Positions 25,573 through 33,915 of a DNA stretch of 64,000 bases are shown here, piece after piece; position 1 is the stretch's first letter, and each line of letters starts with the position of its first letter. The stretch spans positions 310,001 to 374,000 of the forward strand of contig NZ_BOSE01000001.1 of the NCBI RefSeq assembly GCF_018403185.1. Direction: 5' to 3'. This DNA is from Paenibacillus montaniterrae. Lineage in GTDB: Bacteria > Bacillota > Bacilli > Paenibacillales > Paenibacillaceae. The notes below the pieces were generated by a model. That model was not told the origin of the DNA. It searched no databases and saw only the letters and a list, made by a program, of their open reading frames with translations. The position numbers and the translations under genes were made by a program.

Positions 25573-26670
25573 GTGAAAAAAGCTTTACTCGTATGCGGAT
25601 TGGTGAGCGTGTTGTTAGTCGCAGGCTGCTCCGAAAATCAACAAACAGACCCGGTTATAGAGCAGCCAGAAACGACTAATGTGCAGGAAAACACGCTGCG
25701 AGAGGTAATTGCAGAAAATCTTGCGTCTCCCTGGTCTATTGCAAAGGCGGAACAAACCTTTTACGTGACTGAAAGGGGAGGCAGCATTGTGAAAATCGAA
25801 GACGGAGAGATGGAACGACAGCAGGTACAGCTGGAAAAGGAGCTGGCGACAGCTTCAGAGGCTGGCTTGCTTGGTTTTGTACTGGCTCCCGATTTTGCGG
25901 AAACAGGCATCGCGTATGCTTACTATACGTACGAAGACGGATCAGGACAATATAATCGCATCGTAACAATGCGATTGGAGGATGGCCTTTGGCGAGAGGA
26001 GCAATTGCTGCTCGATCAAATTCCAAGTGGTTCATTTCACCATGGCGGTAGAATAAAAATCGGACCCGATGGGAAGCTGTATGCAACAGCAGGCGATGCT
26101 TCTGCTGCGGATATAGCGCAGGAGCCCGGCTCATTGGGCGGCAAAATTTTGCGCCTTAATCTTGATGGTTCTATACCTGACGATAATCCCGTGCCTGACT
26201 CCTACGTTTACAGCGCTGGGCATCGCAACCCGCAAGGCTTGGCCTGGACATCTGATGGCAAGCTCTATGCAAGTGAGCATGGCAATCGCGCAAATGATGA
26301 AATCAATCTCATTGAGGCTGGGCAAAACTATGGCTGGCCGATTATTGAAGGCAAGGAGCGGCAGGAGGGCTTGATTTCGCCAATATTCACCTCTGGTGAC
26401 GGGACGACCTGGGCGCCGTCAGGCATGGATGTGTATGAGAATAAATTATATGTCGCGGCGTTACGAGGCACTGCAGTGCTGGAGTTTGATCTTGCTGCCA
26501 ACAGCTACCATGAAGTCATTACAGATGTGGGCAGAGTGCGCGATATATGGATTGACGGCGATGATATGTATATGATTACGAATAATACCGATGGCCGTGG
26601 TACGCCACAGCAGGGCGATGACAAGCTGTACAAAATATCGCTTTCACAATTAAATTCAGAGGAAAAATAA
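25573..26670 (+). CDS. PQQ-dependent sugar dehydrogenase-like lipoprotein
   Basis: A lipoprotein signal ends at VLLVAGCSEN, with Cys about residue 19. The remaining protein is a six-bladed beta-propeller of the glucose/sorbosone dehydrogenase family: SPWSIAKAEQTFYVTERGG at the first blade, HHGGRIKIGPDGKLYATAGD with the catalytic-site histidine, YSAGHRNPQGLAW and GQNYGWP. Length is 365 residues. Enzymes of this family oxidise sugars with PQQ. Firmicutes rarely make PQQ, so the cofactor or activity is uncertain. The start is GTG at 25573 with GGAGG 9 bases upstream. Confidence 0.82.
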   Translation: MKKALLVCGLVSVLLVAGCSENQQTDPVIEQPETTNVQENTLREVIAENLASPWSIAKAEQTFYVTERGGSIVKIEDGEMERQQVQLEKELATASEAGLLGFVLAPDFAETGIAYAYYTYEDGSGQYNRIVTMRLEDGLWREEQLLLDQIPSGSFHHGGRIKIGPDGKLYATAGDASAADIAQEPGSLGGKILRLNLDGSIPDDNPVPDSYVYSAGHRNPQGLAWTSDGKLYASEHGNRANDEINLIEAGQNYGWPIIEGKERQEGLISPIFTSGDGTTWAPSGMDVYENKLYVAALRGTAVLEFDLAANSYHEVITDVGRVRDIWIDGDDMYMITNNTDGRGTPQQGDDKLYKISLSQLNSEEK

Positions 26671-26703
26671 AATTTGAAGGTTGGGTGAAGGATTTCACGC
26701 CCA

Positions 26704-26731
26704 ATCATACATAAAAATAATTATGTAAACA
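26704..26731 (+). other. dif-like Xer site, copy 2
   Basis: It has the same CATAA, AAATAA centre and TTATGTAAAC arm as copy 1, in the same orientation, 3010 bp downstream. The base after the arm is A here and T in copy 1. It lies 34 bases after the sugar dehydrogenase stop. Confidence 0.4.
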
Positions 26732-26817
26732 AATTTTGGTGAAAAGCTTATTATGGTAAAAAGCGGAGGCTGACACAGACTGATTAAGAACTGTTAATGA
26801 TAATTGCGCAGCTATTC

Positions 26818-26908
26818 ATGAAACTGGATAACGCTATTTACAGTTAATAAATAATCATCAGAGCGCCATAAGGATCGAGTCTGATCATTTAACGTTATCC
26901 AGTTTCAT
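26818..26908. repeat. Long cruciform, 16-bp perfect arms
   Basis: ATGAAACTGGATAACG at 26818-26833 is exactly inverted at 26893-26908. Inside it, AATCATCAGA is inverted with one mismatch (TCTGATCATT). No T tract follows. It sits between the dif-like site and the stop of the double-MerR gene. Confidence 0.5.
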
Positions 26909-26929
26909 TCAACCACTCCAGCAAGCAAG

Positions 26930-27649
26930 CTACTGCTCGCTTGCTTCAAGCTCTAATGCATTGAGGTAGGCCACCAGCTGCGCGGCAGCCTGATACTGTT
27001 CGTTTAATTTTTTATGCATATTTTGAAATGCGGACTGAAAGGACTTTTCAACGCTTTCGATCTGCTGGTTGTCGAGATCATTTAGGAGCTGCTTCATCTG
27101 ACCAATAAAATAAATGGTTTTCCTCAAGCTGCTAATGATCAAAATTTTCCGTATTTCATACGGCGAGAATACGCGATATCCATTGTCTGGATTTCGTTCA
27201 GACTGAATTAACCCTTCCTTTTCCCAGTGCCTGATCGCAGAAGCATTAACTCCGGCTGCGGCAGCCGCCTCGCCGATGCTCATCTGTTCCTTTAGCTGTC
27301 GCCCTTTTAATGAAGAGAAGTCGGACGCTTGCAGCATGCTGACAATGCTTTCTACTCTCATTTTCTCCAGCTGTATGTTGTACTGCTGCTTATTGATTAG
27401 CCAGAGCGCTTCATCCTTATGCCCTTGCTTCACCTTTCTCATAATGTCATAGGCAACGTTAACGCTATATGCCTGCAATAATGCGCGAATCGTAGTGAAG
27501 GCCTGCAAATGGATGGAGGTATAGCTTCTGCGATTGCTTTTCGTTCTTGGTACATCAGGGATCAAATCCAGCTCTTCGTACTTTCGCAATGTTGTTGTAC
27601 TAACGAGAAGCATGCTGGCGATTTGCTTCGGTGTATAGAGTGAGCTCAT
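26930..27649 (-). CDS. Regulator with two MerR-type DNA-binding domains
   Basis: The 239-residue protein contains two winged-helix MerR heads. The first spans residues 1-75 (YTPKQIASMLLVSTTTLRKYE, then a wing with NRRSYTSIHL). The second spans about 120-190 (MSIGEAAAAAGVNASAIRHWE, then a wing with NPDNGYRVFSPYEI). A short helical linker lies between them and a helical C-terminal segment follows. A usual MerR protein has one head and dimerises through a coiled coil. The gene is divergent from the UvrA paralog, with a palindrome at 27674-27689 between. The start is taken as ATG at 27649. The ribosome site is weak. Confidence 0.8.
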   Translation of the reverse strand: MSSLYTPKQIASMLLVSTTTLRKYEELDLIPDVPRTKSNRRSYTSIHLQAFTTIRALLQAYSVNVAYDIMRKVKQGHKDEALWLINKQQYNIQLEKMRVESIVSMLQASDFSSLKGRQLKEQMSIGEAAAAAGVNASAIRHWEKEGLIQSERNPDNGYRVFSPYEIRKILIISSLRKTIYFIGQMKQLLNDLDNQQIESVEKSFQSAFQNMHKKLNEQYQAAAQLVAYLNALELEASEQ

Positions 27650-27673
27650 CAATCCTACATCTCCAATCCTTAA

Positions 27674-27689
27674 AGTTTAACCTTAAACT
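27674..27689. promoter_or_regulatory. Palindromic operator candidate between merR and uvrA paralog
   Basis: AGTTTAA and TTAAACT are exact inverted arms with a CC spacer. The site lies 25 bases upstream of the MerR start and about 137 bases upstream of the UvrA-like start. Its place and symmetry suit binding by the MerR protein. Confidence 0.5.
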
Positions 27690-27825
27690 GCTACGTTAAC
27701 ATTTGAAGGGGAAGTTTATTGTAATTCATAGCGATTATTTTTGCAATCCGAAAGATTGCATCAATGTTATATGATAGTTGCGTAATCACTTTCTACAAAC
27801 TTTGAATCGAATGGAGGCAATGCGT

Positions 27826-30306
27826 ATGTCTAGTATTAAGGTTAGAGGAGCGAAGGAAGGGAATTTGAAAAACATTAGTTTGGATATTCCGCGCGATCAG
27901 CTAGTTGTATTAACCGGGTTATCTGGTTCGGGCAAGTCTACGTTGGCTGTCGATGTTATTTTTCAGGAGTGTCAGCGGCAATATTTGGAGGCGATCGGGC
28001 TGCAGGGGATACAAAAACCGCAAATTGACTCGATTACGAATGTGTCCCCCGCTATTATGATCTCCCAGCACCAAACGAATAAAAATCCACGTTCCACTGT
28101 TGGCACGCTCACCAATATTTACACAGATTTGCGCATGGTTTATGAAAAGCTGGCCGTTAGAGCTTGTCCAAGCTGCCACACCCTTATTTCAGCCGCTGCC
28201 TGCAAGGAGGAAACCGAGAAGGTAGAAGGCGATTTTAAAGTATATATGGCTTGCAGCGCCTGCGGCTATAAAATGGACAAGCTGACGCGATCGCATTTTT
28301 CCTATAATACGATGGAAGGTGCATGCTCAAAATGTGAAGGGCTCGGTAAAGTTATGACCTTGAACAAGCCGGCCATCATTCAGGAGCAATTGTCGCTGGA
28401 GGATGGAGCCGTTCACTACTGGGATCATGGCGCCTACAAGGATTACCAGATTGCTGTACTGTACAGCGCATTCGAGCATTACGGCGTTCCCGTTGCTCCA
28501 GGAACTCCAGTAGCGGCCTATAGCGAAGCGCAAAAAGAACTGCTGTATTATGGTGTAGACGCTGACGAGGTTAAAAAGCGTTTCCCAGACATTGCGCCGC
28601 CGAAAACGGTGAGCGGAGGCAAATTTGAAGGCATTTATACAACGCTTTGGAGGCGGCTGTCTGAAAAAGGCGGAGAGGACAATCGGCTAAGCGTATTTTT
28701 TGAATCGGCGGTTTGCCCGGACTGCAACGGCGAACGACTGGCACATTTAAGCCGCCATGCAACGGTTGCAGATGTGCGACTGCCTGAACTTACGGTCAAA
28801 TCGCTGGAGCAGCTGCTGGAATGGATTGTAGCGCTTGAGCAAAGCTTGAGCGCCGACAGCGATGAGCTGGTGCAGGTGTATTTACTCGATATTAAAACGA
28901 AGGTGCAGCGCTTGCTCAATGTCGGCTTGGGCTATCTTTCGCTCGATCGTGCAACGATTACGCTATCTGGCGGCGAGCTGCAGCGCATTAAGCTGGCGGC
29001 AGCGCTCGACTCGGATTTGACAGGGCTCATTTATATTTTGGATGAACCGACGATTGGGCTGCATGCCAAGGATACGCAGGGCATTATCGAGGAGCTAAAA
29101 AGGCTGAGAGACAAAGGCAACTCTGTGCTCGTCATTGAGCATGATCCGGATGTAATGCAGCAGGCGGACTATATTATCGATATTGGGCCGGGCTCAGGCA
29201 AGCATGGCGGTCAAATTATTGGCGAGGGCACGCTGCAGCAGCTTATGGAGCAGGAAGGCTCGGTAACAGGAGCGTATTTGCAGCGAAATGACTCTCCTAA
29301 GAGCAGCAACCGCAAAGGCTCAGGCGAATATCTCGAAATCAAGCATGCAACGGCTCATAATTTGCAAAATGTCCATGTGCGCTTTCCGCTTGACAGCCTT
29401 ATTGCGGTTACGGGCGTGTCGGGATCAGGAAAATCAACACTTGTGTTCGATGTCCTGGCAGAGGCTGCCGCACAATCAAGCTCCAGGCAGCAAGAGAACG
29501 TTGTACTGGGCAAAGAGCTATTCGACCAGCAGATTACAATCGAGCAAGCGGCGATTAGCAAAATGAAGCGCTCCAATGTTGCGACCTATTCTGAGGTGTA
29601 CACCGAAATAAGAAAGCTGTTTGCAGGGGTGGGGGAAGCTAAGGAAAAGGGGCTCACGGCTAAGCATTTTTCCTTCAACACACCAGGCGGACGCTGTGAA
29701 AACTGTCAGGGGCTCGGCTTTGTTACGAGCAATATGCTGTTCTTTAAGGACATTGAGGTGAAATGTCCGGTTTGCCAAGGGCATCAATTCAATGAAGAGG
29801 TGCTTTCGGTCAAATATGAAGACTTGTCGATTAGAGATGTGCTGCAATTATCGGTCGAGGATGCGCTGCAGGTGTTTTGCAAGCACAGTAAAATCCAACG
29901 CATTTTACAGCTGCTGCACGAGGTTGGGCTGGATTATGTTCAGCTTGGTCAAACGTTAACGACCTTGTCTGGCGGGGAAGGACAGCGCTTGAAGCTGGCC
30001 AAGGAGCTGATCAGCAACAAGGGCAAACGCAGCCTGTACTTGATGGATGAGCCAACGACTGGCCTGCATCCTGTTGATGTCGACAACTTTATCGTCTTGC
30101 TCAACCGCATTGTCGATGAAGGCAACACCGTGATCATCGTCGAGCACAACCAACAGGTGATCGCAGCAGCGGACTGGATTATTGATCTTGGTCCTGAAGG
30201 AGGCAACCAAGGCGGCCAAATCGTGTTTGAAGGAACGCCGGCTGAGATGATGGCGGGCAGCCAAACCTCGACTGCGCAATATTTACGGCAAAGCTATAGT
30301 GTCTAA
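27826..30306 (+). CDS. UvrA paralog (short, class II-type excinuclease ATPase)
   Basis: The protein has 826 residues, shorter than housekeeping UvrA at about 950. Two ABC modules are present: Walker A GLSGSGKSTLAVD near residue 30 with signature LSGGELQR, and Walker A GVSGSGKSTLVFD near residue 530 with signature LSGGEGQR. Each has a Walker B ending LDEPTIGLH or MDEPTTGLHP. Zinc-binding cysteine pairs are visible at CPSC, CSAC, CSKC, CPDC, CENC and CPVC. Such paralogs are linked to resistance to DNA-binding antibiotics in some bacteria, and the MerR neighbour supports inducible expression. The start is ATG at 27826, 8 bases after GGAGG. Confidence 0.87.
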   Translation: MSSIKVRGAKEGNLKNISLDIPRDQLVVLTGLSGSGKSTLAVDVIFQECQRQYLEAIGLQGIQKPQIDSITNVSPAIMISQHQTNKNPRSTVGTLTNIYTDLRMVYEKLAVRACPSCHTLISAAACKEETEKVEGDFKVYMACSACGYKMDKLTRSHFSYNTMEGACSKCEGLGKVMTLNKPAIIQEQLSLEDGAVHYWDHGAYKDYQIAVLYSAFEHYGVPVAPGTPVAAYSEAQKELLYYGVDADEVKKRFPDIAPPKTVSGGKFEGIYTTLWRRLSEKGGEDNRLSVFFESAVCPDCNGERLAHLSRHATVADVRLPELTVKSLEQLLEWIVALEQSLSADSDELVQVYLLDIKTKVQRLLNVGLGYLSLDRATITLSGGELQRIKLAAALDSDLTGLIYILDEPTIGLHAKDTQGIIEELKRLRDKGNSVLVIEHDPDVMQQADYIIDIGPGSGKHGGQIIGEGTLQQLMEQEGSVTGAYLQRNDSPKSSNRKGSGEYLEIKHATAHNLQNVHVRFPLDSLIAVTGVSGSGKSTLVFDVLAEAAAQSSSRQQENVVLGKELFDQQITIEQAAISKMKRSNVATYSEVYTEIRKLFAGVGEAKEKGLTAKHFSFNTPGGRCENCQGLGFVTSNMLFFKDIEVKCPVCQGHQFNEEVLSVKYEDLSIRDVLQLSVEDALQVFCKHSKIQRILQLLHEVGLDYVQLGQTLTTLSGGEGQRLKLAKELISNKGKRSLYLMDEPTTGLHPVDVDNFIVLLNRIVDEGNTVIIVEHNQQVIAAADWIIDLGPEGGNQGGQIVFEGTPAEMMAGSQTSTAQYLRQSYSV

Positions 30307-30400
30307 ATGTGGAAAAGTGATTCAAGTAATGTGCTGCTTTTATAGATTGTCATGAGGTGCTGCTGCCTCTAAGCAGCAGTCTATCTTATATCTTTGTGCT

Positions 30401-30434
30401 GCCTCCTGTCTGTTAACTCGGAAGGAGGCTTTTT
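30401..30434 (+). terminator. Terminator after the UvrA paralog
   Basis: GCCTCCT and AGGAGGC pair around a 15-base loop and five T follow. A smaller GCTGC inverted repeat lies 25 bases upstream. Confidence 0.6.
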
Positions 30435-30444
30435 GTATGGATAA

Positions 30445-30628
30445 AATATTATCGCTGGTGATTATTCGTATTACGATGCGCTGAATGGCGAGTCGTTTGA
30501 GGATCAAGTGCTTTATCATTATGATTGGAACAAAGCTGATCATCGGCAACATACTGATAAAAGGAGCGATAGAAAACCGTTTGGTGGTCAATTACCCCAA
30601 AGTTCATTATAATGAGAAAGTGGCTTGA
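30445..30628 (+). pseudogene. Decayed Vat-type (streptogramin) acetyltransferase fragment
   Basis: From 30445 one frame reads IIAGDYSYYDALNGESF then EDQVLYHYD. This matches the N-terminal part of VatD-type xenobiotic acetyltransferases, where I recall EYSYYDSKNGETF and ILYHYP. The match then continues in the next frame from the ATG at 30521 as MIGTKLIIGN, like the NDKLKIGKF of VatD, which shows a frameshift. The frame closes with a TGA at 30626. The rest of the hexapeptide-repeat domain is missing and there is no start codon, so this is a remnant. It lies between a UvrA paralog and an AraC gene. Confidence 0.7.
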
Positions 30629-30670
30629 AGCTAGCTATAAGAAATTTGACACAAGGAGGCCACAGTTGAA

Positions 30671-31666
30671 ATGTATAACACGCTTATTCCGTTCCCGGCT
30701 GGTTTTTGGACTAGTTTAGGTCATTTGGGGATAGATGCTCAAGATATCATTCGAAAAGGTCGGCTTCCTAACACGCTTATGACACAACAAGCAGTTACGG
30801 TTGCCCAATATTTTGCAATTTGGCAGGCATATTCTGATCTGGTTGGCGACATAGCTAAAGGCATCGTGAGCCTTGCGTCGGCCTTTGAAACCGCGAAATT
30901 CCCGCCGCCTGTCCTGGCGACCTACCATGCAGGCAGCTACCGGGAAGCGCTAAGCTTCATGGCTCGTTATAAGCAAATGTGTCCTCCCGCTTCGATGCGA
31001 ATAGCAGAAGAAGGCGAGCTGTGCACCATTGATTTGGGGTGGGGTCAGCCAGAGCAAGTTGGTCCGGCGATTTTGACCGGCATCACGCTGGCATTTCTTC
31101 TTGAGCTTGGACGTCGAGGAACAGGGAGACCATTGTCGGCTCGTTCCATTGAGTTTACTCAATCCATGGGAGATGTACAGGTGCTGGAAGAATATTTCGG
31201 TTGCCGTGTTCGGACGAGTAGTTCCACGAATCGGATGGTGCTGCATCGAAGAGATTTGGATCGCATCTTTGTTTCAAATAACGAAGAATTGATGGAAATT
31301 CTGACTCCTGTTCTGGATAAGACTTTGGAGGAACAACTAAGCAGCAGCTCCTTCGCCGAAACGGTTAAACAGCTAGTAAAACAGAGCCTCGCCGAAGGGA
31401 AGGCAAGCATTCATGTTATTGCGAAGGAGCTTGGAATGAGTGAGCGTTCCTTGCAGCGGCGCCTTGCCGACGAAAATACAAGCTTTAAGCAGCTGATGAC
31501 TGAAGGGAAGCAGGAGCAGGCTCGAGCATATTTGACAAATCCTTCACTTCCTATAAAAGAAGTAGCCTATTTATTAGGCTATAGGGACCAGAACTCGTTC
31601 TATCGCGCCTTTCGCCAATGGGAAGGCGAGACTCCGTTAACATGGCGTGCTGAACATATGATATAA
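30671..31666 (+). CDS. AraC family regulator with arabinose-binding-like N-terminal domain
   Basis: The 331-residue protein has an N-terminal ligand domain of the PF12625 type (residues about 15-200, with YFAIWQAYSDLVGD and SIEFTQSMGDVQVLEEYFGC). A C-terminal AraC double helix-turn-helix covers residues about 235-328: VIAKELGMSERSLQRRLADE, then IKEVAYLLGYRDQNSFYRAFRQW and GETPLTWR. An AAGGAGG ribosome site precedes the ATG. It probably activates the dehydrogenase gene 130 bases downstream. The effector is unknown. Confidence 0.87.
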   Translation: MYNTLIPFPAGFWTSLGHLGIDAQDIIRKGRLPNTLMTQQAVTVAQYFAIWQAYSDLVGDIAKGIVSLASAFETAKFPPPVLATYHAGSYREALSFMARYKQMCPPASMRIAEEGELCTIDLGWGQPEQVGPAILTGITLAFLLELGRRGTGRPLSARSIEFTQSMGDVQVLEEYFGCRVRTSSSTNRMVLHRRDLDRIFVSNNEELMEILTPVLDKTLEEQLSSSSFAETVKQLVKQSLAEGKASIHVIAKELGMSERSLQRRLADENTSFKQLMTEGKQEQARAYLTNPSLPIKEVAYLLGYRDQNSFYRAFRQWEGETPLTWRAEHMI

Positions 31667-31796
31667 CATGAGATCATTAAACATATGGCGCGTGAAGCAT
31701 GAAGGTTGGCGTTATGTGCTAGTTTATGAACTCGCTCAATCCTGTACTATAACCATAACCCGTTACGAAAATTACAATGTTAAGGAGATATGGATA

Positions 31797-32591
31797 ATGG
31801 ATATGGGATTACGCAATAAAACAGCACTAGTTACAGGATCGACGAAAGGGATTGGCAAAGCCATCGCACTTGAATTGGCGAGAGAAGGGGTTCATGTACT
31901 CGTTAATGGGCGAAGCAAAGAGGAAGTAGAACGAACGGTTGAGGAAATCAAGTCCAAATTTCCTGAAACTAATCCGCAAAATGCTGCGGCAGATCTTGTA
32001 AATCTTCAACAAAGGGAAGCTTTGTTTGAAAAATTTCCTAGTATAGATATTTTAATAAACAATATAGGAATTTATGAAATTATGCAATACGAAGATATCG
32101 ACGATGAGATATGGGAAACCTATTTCCGCACCAATGTGCTTGCCGCCAATGGATTGTGTAAATTTTATATGCCTAAGATGCTGGAAAGCGGCTTTGGCCG
32201 CATTCTTTTTATAGCGAGCGAAGAAGCATTGATGCCATCAGGACAGATGCCGCAGTATTGCATGACTAAAACGATGCTATTGTCTTTAGCAAAGAGCTTA
32301 TCGAAGTTAACTGCTGGTACAGAAATAACCGTAAATACGATCATGCCAGGACCTACACTTTCCGAGAATGTGCATCAAATTATTGACAGTGTATACCAGG
32401 ATGAGACATTAACATTTGCGCAAAAAGAGAAGCTCTTTATGGATACAAATTTGCCTCAATCCGAAATTCAGCGATTTATTAGGCCTGCTGAGATCGGAAG
32501 ACTGGCTGCATTTGTAAGTAGTCCATATGCCGCTGCGTTTAGAGGCTCGCCGATTCGTATGGACGGAGGGATGATTCCCACAATATTTTAG
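31797..32591 (+). CDS. Short-chain dehydrogenase/reductase
   Basis: This 264-residue SDR has the cofactor motif TGSTKGIG at residue 12, the NNIG motif (ILINNIGIYE), a catalytic tyrosine in PQYCMTKTMLLSLAK with the lysine four residues later, and the C-terminal RMDGGMIPT. The usual catalytic serine position reads FIASEEALM. An Arg after the beta2 strand (VNGRSKEE) suggests NADP(H). The start is ATG at 31797, 9 bases after AAGGAG. The frame extends 43 codons upstream without a ribosome site. Its substrate is unknown. The AraC neighbour may control it. Confidence 0.85.
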   Translation: MDMGLRNKTALVTGSTKGIGKAIALELAREGVHVLVNGRSKEEVERTVEEIKSKFPETNPQNAAADLVNLQQREALFEKFPSIDILINNIGIYEIMQYEDIDDEIWETYFRTNVLAANGLCKFYMPKMLESGFGRILFIASEEALMPSGQMPQYCMTKTMLLSLAKSLSKLTAGTEITVNTIMPGPTLSENVHQIIDSVYQDETLTFAQKEKLFMDTNLPQSEIQRFIRPAEIGRLAAFVSSPYAAAFRGSPIRMDGGMIPTIF

Positions 32592-32615
32592 TGTAACGCC
32601 GATTTATGAATCTAA

Positions 32616-32738
32616 TCCGCCTCAAGCTACAGACCCTATAGCGAGACGGATAAAGAGCTAATTGTGGACGAGATCGGTTATCACGGAACAGATATGTACC
32701 ATAGGGGCGAGCAGGGGGACGCATTAAACAGAATTTAA
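32616..32738 (+). pseudogene. Short coding-like remnant
   Basis: Forty sense codons run between stops with no start codon. The peptide includes YSETDKELIVDEIGYHGTDM and MYHRGEQGDALNRI, a composition typical of real protein. It may be the tail of a lost gene. I do not recognise the family. Confidence 0.25.
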
Positions 32739-32756
32739 TTAAAGGAAATCCATTTT

Positions 32757-32780
32757 AGCCGCTAATAGCGGCTTTTTTTG
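32757..32780. terminator. Intrinsic terminator
   Basis: AGCCGCT and AGCGGCT pair around a three-base loop and seven T follow on the plus strand. It separates the dehydrogenase region from the convergent AraC gene. Confidence 0.75.
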
Positions 32781-32797
32781 TTGGACAGAGCAATCAA

Positions 32798-33760
32798 TTA
32801 AATGGAGTTTTCCTTTCTATACGCTCCAGGTGTTATTCCGACTTTTTTTCTAAACATTCTAATAAAGTAGCTGGGAGAATTAAAACCACACTCCGAACAG
32901 ATTTCCTGGATAGAACGGGTAGTGCTGTGTAAAAGACGTTTCGCAGCTTCAATCCGGTATTGCAATAAATATTCTCCAGGCGAACATTTCATATAGGAAT
33001 GAAAGCACCGTGACGCCTCACTTTTACTAATATTTGCAGCGTTCGAAATATTCTGGAGAGTCACAGCGCTCATGTAATTTTTTTGAATATATGAAAGCAT
33101 GTTCTGAAGCCTCACCTGATATTGCAGTTCTCGTTTATCAGTAGTAACGGGAGGAAGCTGATCCCGGTGTTCAACAAATGATAACCATATCTGATTGAGC
33201 AGGCATTGTACCTGCATTTCGAAGCCAACTTCTGAGATCGAATCAACACTAAAATCGAGAAAAGGAAATGAACCATAGCTGCTCTCAGCGCCGTATTGCT
33301 GAAGCAAAGCAAAAATCTTTTCCAGCTTTTTTAGAATTTCGTTATGCCAAGCTTCTTGGGCATGTAAAACGACATAAGGCAAATTTTTATCGCCAAGAAT
33401 TGGCATTATATATTTTTTATATAGGATACTGGTATGCGGAGCGATCAACTCGGCAGAAAATACGATGTTAGGGCATTCACAAACATCATATTCGCTTTTT
33501 TGTTCAAAGCAGTGCAAGGTATTACTACTGATGAAGATGCCATCATTAGCTTCTAATTCAATACGGTGATGACCCACTTGAACCAATACTGTCCCTCCGC
33601 GGGCAACAAAGAACTCCGGCTCAAAGTGCCAATGGAGAGGCACTCTACGATTAAGGAATTTATGCAATTCATCCACATAAAACTGAATGGGGAAGTCGAG
33701 CTGACCATGCTGAGTATTTTCAAAAAACGTTTTATCTAGCGGCATGGCATCGATCCTCAT
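32798..33760 (-). CDS. AraC family regulator with cupin N-terminal domain
   Basis: The protein has about 320 residues. The N-terminal cupin includes VPLHWHFEPEFFVARGG and GIFISSNTLHCFE. The C-terminal AraC domain has YIQKNYMSAVTLQNISNAAN with KSEASRCFHSYMKCSPGEYLLQYR, then SIQEICSECGFNSPSYFIRMFRK and GITPGAYR. Regulators of this layout usually sense sugars. The gene is divergent from an MFS transporter and probably controls it. The start at 33760 is 9 bases after AAAGG. An ATG at 33769 overlaps the ribosome site. Confidence 0.87.
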   Translation of the reverse strand: MRIDAMPLDKTFFENTQHGQLDFPIQFYVDELHKFLNRRVPLHWHFEPEFFVARGGTVLVQVGHHRIELEANDGIFISSNTLHCFEQKSEYDVCECPNIVFSAELIAPHTSILYKKYIMPILGDKNLPYVVLHAQEAWHNEILKKLEKIFALLQQYGAESSYGSFPFLDFSVDSISEVGFEMQVQCLLNQIWLSFVEHRDQLPPVTTDKRELQYQVRLQNMLSYIQKNYMSAVTLQNISNAANISKSEASRCFHSYMKCSPGEYLLQYRIEAAKRLLHSTTRSIQEICSECGFNSPSYFIRMFRKKVGITPGAYRKENSI

Positions 33761-33811
33761 CGAAATCATCCTTTCTGGGAAAATAGTTATACTTTATGAG
33801 AATAAAGTGGC

Positions 33812-33839
33812 TTGAACGGTGTTTGTTCGATGATATAAT
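33812..33839 (+). promoter_or_regulatory. Promoter for the MFS gene
   Basis: TTGAAC at 33812-33817 and TATAAT at 33834-33839 are separated by 16 bases. The MFS start lies 77 bases downstream of the -10 box. Confidence 0.55.
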
Positions 33840-33915
33840 ACTACCTGTACTGTAAAGCTATTGCAAGATGACTGTAAATTATAGGGTGAATTGATTTAGG
33901 AGGCATTCAGAATTA

